64,000 nucleotides of DNA. It comes from Alopecurus myosuroides (Eukaryota; Streptophyta; Magnoliopsida; Poales; Poaceae). The position numbers and the translations under genes are program-made. The stretch lies in NCBI GenBank assembly GCA_028641055.1, contig CM054063.1, forward strand, positions 178,566,756-178,630,755, written 5' to 3'. The notes below the pieces were generated by a model. That model saw nothing but the letters and a program-made list of their open reading frames with translations, had not been told where the DNA came from and searched no databases. Positions 1-10,589 of this stretch are shown here, in pieces; the stretch's first letter is position 1, and the number at the start of each line of letters is the position of its first letter.

Positions 1-94
1 CCGGGACGCAGCGTCTAGAACCGGACCTCATCTCCCGAAAGATGGATATAAACCACACGATCGGGAAGACAAACACCGGAATGACGGCAAAATA

Positions 95-2140
95 ATGCCA
101 CCTCCGAGAAACCCAGCCGAAAAAGCTGGAAGATACGATACACCTCACAGGCGTGAAAGATCTCGGACACCGCCCAAAGATAAGGAAAGGTACAGGAGCA
201 GGACTCCACCTAATCCCAGAGGGCGTGACAACGGAAGAGATAGAGATAACCTCGGAAAAACGCGTCCGCGTAACAATGGAAAAGAAAGGAGTAGATCCCC
301 TTCTGTCCATTCAGCCGGGAGATATTCTGCGCATATTGACAGAGCAGAAAAGGATGATCTATACTTTGGTCCTAAGTGTTTCACTGACAGGATCCGAAGG
401 ATAACCCTGCATTCTGGCTTTGCCAAAGTTGGTCCAACCTACCAAAAATATACCGGCAGTACAAACCCGGATACCTGGCTTTCAGATTATTACACAGCCG
501 TCCAGATCAACAACGGGACAGACCTGGAAGCTGTCAAGTTCCTTCCCCTAATGTTGCTAGACGGAGCCAGAGATTGGATTAATGGTTTACCATCAAGAAC
601 TGTCGACAGTTGGGATGATATGGCGAGAGTATTCACTCAGCATTTTCGAGGAACATACAAACGCCCAAATAGCATCAACCAGCTGAACCGTTGCACCCAA
701 TTTGAAGACGAACCATACGTGGATTTCATCTCCAGATGGACTGCAATGAAGAATAGTTGCTCTGGGGTAACTGACGTACAAGCAATGCATGCTTTCGTCA
801 ATGGCCTAAAACCCGGACTCGTACCGTTCATGGTTGGCTCTAAAAAGCACAAAGATCTCGGGTCTATGCTTACAACCGCTAATGAGCATGCTGCAGCCGA
901 AGACGACATCAGAGCAAGAGGAGGCAACATTGAGTCACTAATACTGGCCAAGAAAACACCTCGTTCTGATAAAAAAGCAACCCCGGAGTCAACAACAAAG
1001 CCCAAGGAGGTTAACTTAGCCTTTGGAGGAGAAAAAGGGAACAAGTGGAAAGGCCGCAGTCCGGATCCCATCAATTACACTCCTGAAGAATGGGAGAGAA
1101 TTAAGTCGGAACCCTGCGTCCACCACTCCCAATTTGGCAAACCTACCCATACAAACGCGCAATGCCGGCTAAATAAGCATATGAAAGGCAATGCAGGATC
1201 CGGGAATAAGGGGAAGGGCTCCAAGAGGAAGCCCGCCAGACAAAAGCCAGAAGCTGACAAAGAAGACAGTGAATCGGACACTGATAACAAAATCCAGGAA
1301 CAACAGCGGCAAGGCGAACCCAAATTTCCGAGAGTTGATGGAGAAGCAATGTTAACTTTCCTAGCAACTCCATCAGCAAAGGTGGCCAAAAGAACACTCC
1401 GGGAGATAAACGCAGTCATTCCTGCAACCCCGAAATTCTTGAAGTATTCCAACACACCAATAATCTGGGATCAGTCTGATCATCCCGGAAATATCCCTGA
1501 ACCCGGCACACAAGCTCTTGTTGTAAGCCCTATTGTTCAAAACACTAGGCTAAGAAGAGTGCTGATGGACGGAGGATCCAGCATCAACATAATGTACCTA
1601 GATACATTGAAACACTTGAAGATATCCGAGTCCCAGCTCAATTACAGCAATATACGCTTCCATGGTATTGTTCCTGGCAGGCAAGCACGCTCACTAGGAG
1701 AAATTTCCCTAGATGTCACCTTCGGAGATAAAGATCACTTCCGACAGGAAAAAGTATCCTTCGAAGTTGTGCCGTTCGAGAGCGTGTATCACGCAATACT
1801 CGGACGTCCGGCTTTCGCCAAGTTTATGGCAAGATCTTGCTACATCTACAACAAGCTGAAGATGCCAGGACCCAAAGGAGGAGTAATCACCATTGCCGGT
1901 GATTTCAAGCTGGCAAACGAGTTGGAGAAGCAAAACGCCCTTTGCGCTCAAAGAGTTATAGCTCAGGAAGAACTAAAGGAGTTAGCCAAGGAGGTATCGC
2001 CGAAAGAAATGCCGGCAGGGAAAGAAACTCGGAAGCCAACAGATAGCTTCAAGGCATCCGAGAATACAAGACAGGTAATCCTAGATCCCAAAGATCCGAC
2101 AAAATTCGTCGTTGTAGGGACTGGGATGACCAACAAATAG
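95..2140 (+). CDS. gag: gag-protease polyprotein of Tat-type element
   Basis: 681-residue ORF from an ATG. The N-terminal ~75 residues are an Arg/Ser/Pro-rich basic tail. Residues ~105-290 look like the retrotransposon capsid (Retrotrans_gag) domain, with a FLPLMLLDGARDWINGLP stretch and an FRGTYKRP motif. Near residues 342-360 a C-H-H-C cluster (CVHHSQFGKPTHTNAQC) resembles the knuckle of Tat Gag proteins. Residues ~485-610 are an aspartic protease with active-site DGGSS and a later AILGRPAF motif. The frame closes with a TAG (2138-2140) that lies between protease and reverse transcriptase, which continue in the same frame, so the stop is probably a point nonsense mutation. Capsid and protease themselves are open. 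Confidence 0.85.
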   Translation: MPPPRNPAEKAGRYDTPHRRERSRTPPKDKERYRSRTPPNPRGRDNGRDRDNLGKTRPRNNGKERSRSPSVHSAGRYSAHIDRAEKDDLYFGPKCFTDRIRRITLHSGFAKVGPTYQKYTGSTNPDTWLSDYYTAVQINNGTDLEAVKFLPLMLLDGARDWINGLPSRTVDSWDDMARVFTQHFRGTYKRPNSINQLNRCTQFEDEPYVDFISRWTAMKNSCSGVTDVQAMHAFVNGLKPGLVPFMVGSKKHKDLGSMLTTANEHAAAEDDIRARGGNIESLILAKKTPRSDKKATPESTTKPKEVNLAFGGEKGNKWKGRSPDPINYTPEEWERIKSEPCVHHSQFGKPTHTNAQCRLNKHMKGNAGSGNKGKGSKRKPARQKPEADKEDSESDTDNKIQEQQRQGEPKFPRVDGEAMLTFLATPSAKVAKRTLREINAVIPATPKFLKYSNTPIIWDQSDHPGNIPEPGTQALVVSPIVQNTRLRRVLMDGGSSINIMYLDTLKHLKISESQLNYSNIRFHGIVPGRQARSLGEISLDVTFGDKDHFRQEKVSFEVVPFESVYHAILGRPAFAKFMARSCYIYNKLKMPGPKGGVITIAGDFKLANELEKQNALCAQRVIAQEELKELAKEVSPKEMPAGKETRKPTDSFKASENTRQVILDPKDPTKFVVVGTGMTNK

Positions 2141-3121
2141 GAAGGCGAGCTCATCAAGTTCCTCCGTGAGAACTGGGATATTTTTGCCTGGTGTCCAGCT
2201 GACATGCCAGGCGTACCCAGGGAACTTGCTGAGCACCAACTCAAGGTTATTCCCGGATCAAAACCCGTCAAACAAGGTCTCCGTCGATTTGACGGAAGAA
2301 GACGGAAGGCTATTGGCAAGGAAATTATCCGGCTTTTAGCAGCGGATTTCATCAAGGAGGTAATCCATACTGACTGGTCCGCAAATCCGGTATTAGTACC
2401 GAAGAAAGACACAACTGCACTCAGAATGTGTATAGATTACACAGGATTGAACAAGTTATGTCCGAAAGATAGGTTTGCGCTGCCGCGAATCGATCAAATA
2501 ATAGATGCCACTGCAGGCTCTGAGCTTTTATGCTTTTTGGATGCATACTCCGGGTACCACCAAATACGCATGAAAAAGGAAGATCAAATCAAGACTTCTT
2601 TTATAACCCCGTACGGGACGTATTACTACGTAACCATGCCTTTTGGCCTGAAGAACGCAGGTGCAACCTACCAGCGTTGCATGCAACGTTGTTTGCATAG
2701 TCAGATTGGAAAAAACGTCCATGTTTACGTGGACGATATTGCTGTCGTAACCAAGGAAAAAGATTCACTCCTTGAGGATTTGCGAGAAACTTTCGATAAC
2801 TTGCGCACCTATCAGATGAAGTTGAATCCATCTAAGTGTGTATTCGGGGTTCCCTCAAGTAAACTTCCGGGTTTCATCACTTCTCATAGAGGAAAAGAAA
2901 CAAACTCGGAAAAGATCAAAGTAATCTCGGACATTTCAAATCCTACGCATGGGAAAGGTGTTCAAGAATTGCTGGGTTATGCCACAGCCGTGAAAAGATC
3001 TATTAATTGGCTGGGGGCTAAAACCCTTGAAATCTACAAGTTGCTGGAGAAATTCGACAAAGTCAAGTGGATTACAGAAGCTTGGAAGCGCCTTACAAGT
3101 TATGTCCCCTTCTGTACTTAG
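2141..3121 (+). pseudogene. pol: reverse transcriptase fragment of Tat-type element
   Basis: Continues the gag frame after the TAG at 2138-2140; the first ATG is at 2204. It shows the linker (ENWDIFAWCPADMPGVP), then the palm and fingers with VPKKDTTALRMCIDYTGLN, MPFGLKNAGATYQRCM and the catalytic YVDDI near 2724-2738. After about 2860 the sequence still resembles the thumb/connection region but is degraded, and the frame stops at 3121. No RNase H (expected DAS...TDxxAL pattern) and no integrase zinc finger or D-D-E core follows. The rest of pol was therefore lost by deletion or decay. Confidence 0.85.
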
Positions 3122-3737
3122 TTCAAATCTATGTAAACATCTTTTGAGATCATGAAATAAAGTTGTCGGAATGCTGTCATCCATATTTCTTATAAGTGCA
3201 AAGTGTTTCCGCCTCATCTATTTCCCAATGATCTTACAAATTTCTCAATGTTAACCCGAATTGTGCTTGCGTACTCGGCGTTACATAACTGAATGATTTT
3301 TCAGCCTTTTAACGGCTAAAGGAAACTTGAATTGCCTGCGAGCCCAAGTTTCACTTAAAACTTTCCTTGTTTCTCTAAGTCTTATCTGATCGTGCGTATG
3401 CTGGGTTACTGGAACTAGTTAGTAAAAATGCCTTTAGCACGATTCATGTTTTCGAGTTTCAAAACTGCTTGGTTCGTCCCCAGTTACTCGGCATAACGAT
3501 TCATAATGCTATTTGAGCCATTTCAAACACTAAGGACAGTTAAAGCATATACACCAGAGAACTTAGAAGATAAAGGAATGGTAAAATTCAAACAACTTGC
3601 AAAGTAATTTCATAGTTTAAACTGCAAAAGGCGGAGTTTTCATTAATACATAAGAAGCATTACATTTTGGATTACAAATGAAAGAACAGTAATGCTCCTA
3701 TTGTCTACATCTTCTATCCAGGTTCCAGGTAAACCCT
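3122..3737. other. non-coding 3' region after pol of Tat-type element
   Basis: About 600 bp without a credible ORF, between the end of the reverse transcriptase fragment and the stop codon of the antisense gene. It probably holds the pol deletion junction and the antisense gene's 3' UTR. Minus-strand polyadenylation signals here are weak (an AATGAA near 3642). Confidence 0.6.
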
Positions 3738-6680
3738 TCAAGAATCCGACTCCTCCTCGCTGCTTTCTTCATCGGGAATCGGAGGAGCTTCTTCTTCTGG
3801 ATAGTGGACGCCGACATTTACCATGGCGGCAATCTGGGTGGCGTGGCCCTTAACTTCACCAAAGATGGTGGATCGTTGCGCATCCGTGTATCCCTGAGGG
3901 ACACCGGTGGCCACACGCCAGGATTTGGCACTAGGGTAGTGCATGCGCATAAGGCCTAAGGCCATGCGCGCACCACCCCGTGCAGCGGAGCGGAGAACGG
4001 ACTCCTTGGACTCCGCCACCTCCATGATGATACCCGGAAGTTTTTCAGCTTCCGAGCATTCCCCAGATTTTTCGGGAAGAAACTTGCCTACTAACTGCGT
4101 TGCAGCAGCCTTCACCAAGTTCCATGTCTCCCCGAAAGCTCGGATGCCTGCAGCCCGAGTGCCATCTGGGGTGTCTCCTGGTTGATCCAATAAAACATAC
4201 AAAAGGGTTAAGAAGACAAACAGAGAAAAACAAAACATGGAAAGATGAGGGCAAGGGTAAGAAATTTACCGATTAGTTTATCGATCTCGGAAACTTCCTC
4301 CAGGCGAAGGTTCAGAGCTTCAGTCAAATCCTGAATGGTGGATTTGTCTTTCTCCGCCTGTTCGGAAGCCTTGGAGTTAGCCACTCCAAGGGCCAGATTG
4401 CTGGCTTCCAGGTCTTGCTGAGCCTTCACAAGATTCTTGTGAAGCTCAATGTTTTCGTTGCGGAGAATCTCGGCGTTGCCGGAATCTTCCGCTGCTTGTT
4501 TAGCTTCAGCTAAAGCAGCTGAAAAGCAAGGGAAAATCCGAGTTGATCAATTTCCTCGGGAAAAAACTTAGACAAAGTCTTAAATCAGAAATTTCAAAAC
4601 GAAAAAGCCTACCTTTCGTTTCCGTCAAAGCGAGCTGAGATGATTCCAGCTCCGCCTCTCTCTCCTCAAGAATAGAAAGAAGATTTCGAACTTCTTTATT
4701 CTTGATAGTGAGCTTCCTGAAAACTTCAAGGTTTATGGCCTCGGAGGTTTGCTGAAACACAGCAAGGAAAAGTATGGTTAATAAAAACATCAAAGCAAAA
4801 AAGCACGCATTTTGTTTAATGCTTGGGGGCTAGAGTTACATACCTGGCTCAAACGCTGCAAACCTGCCAAGTTTTCTTGGAATCCTTTTGCGTATTCTGC
4901 AAAATGGTTCCCGGCTGCGTCCAAGCCTTCATTGATCGCCTTGAAATCCTTGTCGAAGGTGGGGATTTCCTCGTCAAAAGTCCGAGAAGATTCCCCCACT
5001 TTCGGGGCCGCCCTTTCCCTCGTGTCCGACTCGGACACAACGGGCTGGCTGGGCTCTGGGGGCTTGGTGGTGGTGGTGGTGGCAGTAAGTTCTTCCGCCA
5101 TTGACTGCGGCGTATCCGGGGCGACGGCGGGAGATGGTTGGCTGCCTCGGTTGGAAGCAGCTTTGAGCTTCTTCAACTTCCTCGGCTTCAAGGTGGAGGG
5201 GGGCAAGCTAAAAACCAAAATCCGGATAAAAGTCAAAACACCGAAGATGGATGAAAAAAGCTCCCATGAAAGAAAAATCCAGAAGAACTAACCTGGACGT
5301 GGCAACGGGGATTCCGTCAAGATCGATAATTTCCTCAGAGGAAACTATCTTCTTACGCTTGCGGCCACCAGTAGTAGCGGTGCGCAGCGCGTCCAGCTCA
5401 GCCTCGGAGGCTAACTCCGAGTCTGGAAGATCCGCAAGCTGTCGGAAAAAACTAATCAAAACCAAAAGGTAGATTATCCAAGAATTGAAGTTGTACCCAA
5501 ATGACGGGAATTTTACCTTGGGAGCGGGGTTGTTGGCCGTGTACATTGGCCGACTCTCCGCGTACTGGTCGCGTGATGCGACCAATTGATTGATGCGCCG
5601 CTTAAGCTCTTTCGGGGCCCAATCCTTGTCGGTTGTCCGCATAGGATCTTTGGCCCCCGAGTACCCGCACAAAAGGCGGCCTTCATGGTTCGCCAACGGC
5701 TGGATCCGCCTGTTCAGCCAGCAGATGACCGTGTCCATACCGGTCAAAGGTGGCTTTGAGGAGGTGAGCTTGGCGATGCGTCTCTTGATCCTTAGTAGAT
5801 CAGGAGGCAGAACCTGGACGGCCTCTGTCACCCAGTTATCCTGGGGAACAGCGGCGGAGTTTACAAAAGGTGGAACCCCGACGGCCTTTTTAGGAAAGGG
5901 CACGTCGGGGTGATAGAAGAAAGAGCCCGTCCAAAATTTGACGGACTCGGAAGTTTTTATCTTGGGGAACCAATCCTCTCGGAATCTCCGAAGAGTAAAG
6001 GAAATGGTCCCGCAAGTGGGGAGAGCACCCTCCACAGAGTTGCGTTTTACCCCAAAACAATACATCCAGAAATCTAACCTAGGCTCTATTCCTAGGTAAC
6101 CCTCAAACAAGGCCTGAAAGCCGGCCATGTATAGAATAGAGTTGGGAGGGAGATTATGTGGTTGGATGTTATAGTGGGATAAAACTTGGAGAAAAAAGGA
6201 AGAGGGTGGAAGCCCCATACCTCGCAGAAGGTGGGAGGTAAGGAGCACTCTTTCGTTCTCCTGGGGCGTAGGCTCGGTCTCCTCTTCCGGGACCCGCCAC
6301 TTCTTCTTCAGCACCAGGCCCTCCTTCTCCAAGTTAGGAAGAAGAGCCGGAGGAATACTGCAGGCACTCCAGTTGCCTGCAGTTTCCTCTTCTTCGTCTC
6401 CACCGGCGGCGGCAGCGGACGCGGCCCTCGCGGCGGCGAGCTGCTCGTCAAGGAGCTCTACTTTCTCCTCCACCGTTTCGGGAGCGAACGGTGGAGTCGA
6501 TTTGGTGCTGGACCCCGCAACATCTGCGGTGGCGGAAGCATTTCCTCCGCCGCCCGCCGCGGACGCCATGTTCTTCTCTGGCTCGCCGCCGGCGTGCTTG
6601 GGCGACCCAACTTGGGGATCTAGATCGCCCAGAAGTTCGTCGATGGAGGCGCGGGCCGGTGATGATTTCGGGGACGCCAT
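3738..6680 (-). CDS. six-exon antisense gene of Tat-type retrotransposon (833 aa)
   Basis: Exons on the minus strand: 6680-5517, 5438-5293, 5207-4844, 4751-4613, 4518-4270, 4177-3738. Every intron is GT-AG, phases join without a break, and the sum is 2502 nt (834 codons with stop). The ATG at 6680 is the first in frame; the reading frame further upstream starts only at a TTG. Residues ~150-385 look like the 'putative gypsy type transposon' domain (Transposase_28) found in grass gypsy antisense ORFs, with a GYLGIEPRLDFWMYCFGVKR block. After it come a basic KLKKLK patch, a Thr/Pro linker, a long predicted coiled coil in exons 3-5 (Glu/Lys/Leu-rich) and an acidic tail ending EESSEEESDS. Function is unknown for this family. 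Its openness contrasts with the broken pol on the other strand. Confidence 0.8.
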
Positions 6681-6822
6681 CGTGCTTGGTGGTGCTGGTG
6701 CGCTCCGGCGTAGCAAGGGCTCGTCGGGGCAGGGACTAGCTTTCGCTCTCGAGCTTGCGTTCGTACCAATGGTGAAGGCAGTGAGGGAAGTGAAGAAGAT
6801 TGCCGATGGGCTCGAGGACGGC

Positions 6823-6830
6823 TATTTATA
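6823..6830 (-). promoter_or_regulatory. TATA box for the antisense gene
   Basis: Read on the minus strand the sequence is TATAAATA inside gctataaatagc. It lies about 145 bp upstream of the ATG at 6680, so transcription would begin near 6795 and give a 5' UTR of roughly 115 nt without an upstream ATG that I can see. It lies inside the element, between the antisense gene and the LTR. Confidence 0.55.
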
Positions 6831-7209
6831 GCTGGAAATCGTTTAGATACGTGCCAACGGCTCTTTTGACCGTTGGATGTTCGACGCGTGTCGCTCGCCG
6901 GAAAATCCGGGAAACGGAACGACAGAGGAATGATGGCTATCTCCTCGTTTCTCGTGAGAATCTGTCAGAGATACGTTGCAGGGTTTTCCCGCGTGAAACC
7001 AAGCGGCGCTTGCGTCAGCATGATTAAAGCGCTGATGTCACGTTTTCCTTTTCCGCGAAGGATCGCGAGAAGAAAAGCCGGATTTTCATAGTTCCGAGTT
7101 TTATGTTACCATCTCCTTTGAAAGGAAAGAAGAAAGAATCAAGACTGCTGAATCAAGTTTCCCGGACAAAATGTATTTGACGAAAGGCGGAGTTTCAGAG
7201 TTTTGATCC

Positions 7210-7223
7210 TTCCTGGGGGCTAC
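7210..7223 (+). other. polypurine tract region of Tat-type element
   Basis: The sequence ttcctgggggctac immediately precedes the LTR. Its G-run is the usual plus-strand priming site. It is short and pyrimidine-interrupted, as in related grass gypsy elements. Confidence 0.6.
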
Positions 7224-7788
7224 TGTCGGATATATACCGAATAGGGGTATAGAAGATGGTAGACAAAAGTGCCGGACTACCAGGGTGGCCCAAGCGGTAG
7301 TGGGCTTAGGTCCATTGGGCGGCCCAGTAGGCCGACGCGCAGAAGCCGGATTCTAGAAGAACCCGGATCACGGCCCGCGTGATCTGGCTTGGAGAAGAAG
7401 ACGGATTCCTTACCGTCCAAGTTACCAGTTAAAACGTAGTCTTCTAGGTTTCCTAATCTGTAAGCCCTAGTCCGGCTATTATATAAAGCCGGACAGAGGA
7501 TAGATTTCAAAAGTTCTAAGTTGAATAAGCTCTAAGTTCTAGGTTATCTCGCCGAGAAGCTGATCCTCGCCGAGTAAAGCTAGATCTATTCCCTCACACT
7601 GTAACCCAGAATTACGGGCTTTAGTCCCTTATAGTGAGAAAGGCAGGAGTAGGTACGCCGTACTGTCGCGACGTACCGAACCTGGGTAAAATCCCGTGTT
7701 CTGTGTTACTACGCCGTTCCGTTACCCCACGTCTCTACCGTAGTCTCATGGCACCCCAGTCTATGAAAACTACTACGATGTCTCGACA
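7224..7788 (+). repeat. 3' LTR of Tat-type element (565 bp)
   Basis: Starts TGTCG and ends CGACA, a perfect 5-bp inverted terminal pair. It follows a G-rich tract and contains a TATA box at about 7479-7488. The 5' partner is outside the window, so ends are inferred from these signatures only. Confidence 0.75.
7479..7488 (+). promoter_or_regulatory. TATA box in LTR
   Basis: ttatataaag lies mid-LTR between two inverted ccggct/agccgg blocks, the expected position of the U3/R core promoter. Confidence 0.5.
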
Positions 7789-7794
7789 TTGATG

Positions 7795-7985
7795 GTGAAG
7801 GGGACATAACATAAACCTTCTAAAAAAATATTTGTTCTTTAAAAGAGTGTATTATGGTTGATAAGACGATCATATGACATGACAATATAAATGGAAGCGA
7901 CTAGGGCTCAAGTTAATTCTCCAGATGATGTCATTCAGTTACGGGTCGAGTGGTTTAAATTAAGTTAATTCTCACTCCGTTGGTG
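7795..7985 (+). repeat. direct repeat copy 1
   Basis: First copy of the ~180-bp repeat; it begins a few bases after the Tat-type LTR. It differs from copy 2 by substitutions and small indels. Confidence 0.6.
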
Positions 7986-8631
7986 TCATTTTACGATTGT
8001 TGAGCTCTTTAAATGGAGACGAGTTCCTAGTAGAGTAGCACACATGGACAAATGCAATGGATGCAGCATGTTCCATTTATTAGCATTGCCTCACTCATCC
8101 AAATCTCCCAACTATCAAGTCAACATCCAATGCTCAACAAAATATTACAATATAAAACACACAACAGGCTCCAATAGTTCCTAAATTCCGATACAACACA
8201 TGGTGACCGGGGGCGTAGCTAGGCCCCTGGCTACACTGGCCATGGCATGGGGTGTGGCTTCTAATTCCTTTGTTAATTATAGCTAATGTAGCTAGTGTTT
8301 TGCAATATTTCGTACTTAAGCATGAAGTTGGCCTGGGACGTTGCTCTATCCTACCTAGGTAGCTGATGGTGACTATATGAGAAGAAACACATTGTCACAA
8401 TTAATCACAATAAACTAGATCCAAACCCGTAGTAGATGAGGCGAACTGCATTCGCCAAGTGCCGCTCGCTCAAGGCGGGAACGTGAGAGAGGCCATAATG
8501 AGGGTGACACTATCAACATGTGAAACATATTTTCCGAATATAGTTGCACAGAAATTCAGTCGGTATTATAAAATATACGGCCATAAAATCTACAAGGCAG
8601 TCATAACGCTTCGACATTTCCTCCCAGGGGA

Positions 8632-8812
8632 GGGGGAGATAACATAAACCTTCTAGAAAGAAAATGTGTTCTTTAAAAGAGTGTATTATGGTTGATAAGA
8701 CGATCGTATAACATGGCAATATAAATGGAAGCGGCTAGGGCTCAAGTTAATTCTCCATATGATGTAGTTAATTCTCACTCGGATGGTGTCATTCGGTTAC
8801 AGTTGCAACATG
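8632..8812 (+). repeat. direct repeat copy 2
   Basis: Second copy, about 840 bp downstream in the same orientation. It shares ggttgataagacgatc and aatataaatggaagcg with copy 1. The origin is unclear: an old tandem duplication or terminal repeats of a small element. Confidence 0.6.
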
Positions 8813-9052
8813 TGCAGAATAATTTTAATTGTAACTCTTTACAACCATGTGTAACTTGGAAAATTTATATGCAACTCGCGTGTGTAACCACTGAGAAATT
8901 TGCAACTCTTGTGAAACCGACTTGTAACTGGCAGAATGTCGGTTGAAACTTGCAGCTTGCAAAATGTCAGTTGACTTATGTGCAACCGAGAAAAATCTGT
9001 GTTATGTAACAACTAATAGATCGATGTGAATCTACTGGTTCTAGAGCTCTTA

Positions 9053-9141
9053 GGACATCTCCTACGGGGTTGCTCAATTGCCCCAGACCGGTCCGTTATG
9101 AGCAGGCTGGGCCAAAACCAGGCCTCTATGGGGCTACTCAT
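9053..9141 (+). repeat. left terminal inverted repeat of Harbinger element
   Basis: Imperfect outer repeat plus the perfect inner 15-mer tatggggctactcat at 9127-9141, both inverted at the right end. Confidence 0.65.
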
Positions 9142-9515
9142 ACGGACAACGGTCCGTTTTTTTGTCCGTGGATGCTCAAACCCAGAACAAATTTGGTCCA
9201 GATTTGAGCAGCCCCGCGGACAACAAAGTGTCCAGTGGACTCCCTCCCTTGGCCCGCGCACAGCGAACCCTCCTTCCACCTCACGCCGCCCCCGACCCAC
9301 ATCATCGCCGCTGGCTCGCCGATTTGGCGACCCCCGCCGCCGTTCGACCCCCACCGGCCACGCCGACCACCCCATCTTCCCCCTACCTCTCACCCACGCC
9401 GCCGCCGGTCCTGCTGGCGTTTCGCCGGCCTGTCTACCGCCCGGTCCACCTCCCACCCCCACGGGAAGCACACAAGGTGTTCGGCCGTGTATCTTGCCCG
9501 ACCTCAGCCCAAAAA

Positions 9516-10589
9516 ATGACGGACAACGGCGACGAGTTCTTCTTCAACAACGTGATCATGTACTTGTCCTCGTCGGAGTCCGATTCCGAGGACGAGAGCG
9601 ACATCCTCATTGCCACTCTTGTGATCAATGACCACATCCCAAGGATGCGGCCGGTGTTCAGAGAGTCCATTCCCGGCCATGCGCCGGCCTTGGACAGGGA
9701 CAGAGCAGCCGGCCATGCCCAGCTGTACAAGGACTACTTCCATCCAACCAATCCGGTGTACACGGCGAAACTATTCCGGCGCCGTTTTCGGATGAAAAGG
9801 GACCTATTCAACCGCATTCGACTCGTGGTGCTCGATATTGGTGATTGGTTCAAGTGCAAGCCAAATGCCACTAGTAAGATTGGCTTCTCTTCTTATCAAA
9901 AATGCACTACGGCAGTTCGGATGCTCGCATATGGAGTAGCTGGTGATCTGGTTGATGAATACTTGCGTATGAGTGAATCCATATGCCTCAAGTCTATGTA
10001 CAAGTTTTGTGAAGCTGTGGTTCAGGTCTTTGGCCTGGAATACTTGATGAAACCAACTGTTGCCGATACTCAGCGGCTGTTGTCGATCAACGAGAGCAGA
10101 GGGTGGCCTGGGATGCTTGGAAGCACCGATTGTATGCACTGGGAGTGGAAGAACTGCCCATTTGGTTGGCAGGGGCAGTACAAGGGCCATGTTGGTGAGT
10201 GCACGGTTATTCTCGAGGCAGTTGCTTCGCATGATCTGTGGATTTGGCACTCGCTCTTCGGCATGGCAGGTTCACACAATGATATCAACGTGCTCTAGCG
10301 CTCTCCGGTGTTTGGCAGACTTGCCGTAGGCAACTCCCCCGAGGTGAGCTATGATATCAATGGCCACCACTACACAAAGGGATACTACCTGGCTGATGGT
10401 ATATATCCCCAGTGGGCTACCTTTGTGAAGACCATCTCCAATCCTCAAGGTGAGATGAGGAAACGATTTGCCCAAGAGCAGGAGAGTGCCCGAAAGGATG
10501 TGGAGCGTGCTTTTTGGTGCGCTTCAATCTCGATGGGCTATTGTTCGGCACCCTGCTAGAACATGGAGCCCGGAGGTTATATGGTCGAT
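9516..10589 (+). pseudogene. Harbinger transposase, N-terminal part
   Basis: Open from the ATG at 9516; an in-frame extension upstream is GC-rich and unlike the family. An acidic Ser-rich start is followed by the DDE_Tnp_4 nuclease. GSTDCMHWEWKNCP carries the first catalytic Asp, and SHNDINVL carries the second. A TAG at 10296-10298 ends the frame, but homology continues ([18 protein letters not shown]) to the DVERAF motif holding the catalytic Glu. There a run of five T (10511-10515) shifts the frame. The remainder stops at 10589, where the copia LTR begins. The nonsense codon, the frameshift and the insertion make this a dead copy. Confidence 0.85.

Larger units (their letters stand above)
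1..7788 (+). mobile_element. Ty3/gypsy element, Tat-type, 5' truncated by window
   Basis: Plus-strand LTR retrotransposon with gag-protease, part of reverse transcriptase, a long 3' region carrying an antisense gene, a polypurine tract and a 3' LTR. The 5' LTR and primer site lie left of the window. A DGGSS protease and a multi-exon antisense ORF downstream of pol are known features of the Tat lineage of grass Ty3/gypsy elements; the assignment is inferred from them. RNase H and integrase are absent, so the copy cannot move by itself. The target duplication cannot be checked because the left end is missing. Confidence 0.85.
7789..9052. other. intergenic stretch with a direct repeat
   Basis: No coding sequence is supported. 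A roughly 180-bp segment beginning near 7795 recurs, diverged, near 8632. Both copies contain acataaaccttct, then ttctttaaaagagtgtatta, then ctagggctcaagttaattct. The space between them holds nothing recognised. At 8800-9000 there are several tgcaac/gttgca motifs that may belong to an old MITE, but no paired ends were found. Confidence 0.5.

Noticed and set aside
6681..6716. Upstream start for the antisense gene
   Set aside because: The longer reading begins at TTG, not ATG; the first ATG in frame is 6680.
9026..9515. In-frame extension and other ORFs upstream of the Harbinger transposase ATG
   Set aside because: Pro/Arg-rich translation of a GC-rich segment with no match to the family's N-terminus; the ATG at 9516 is a better start.
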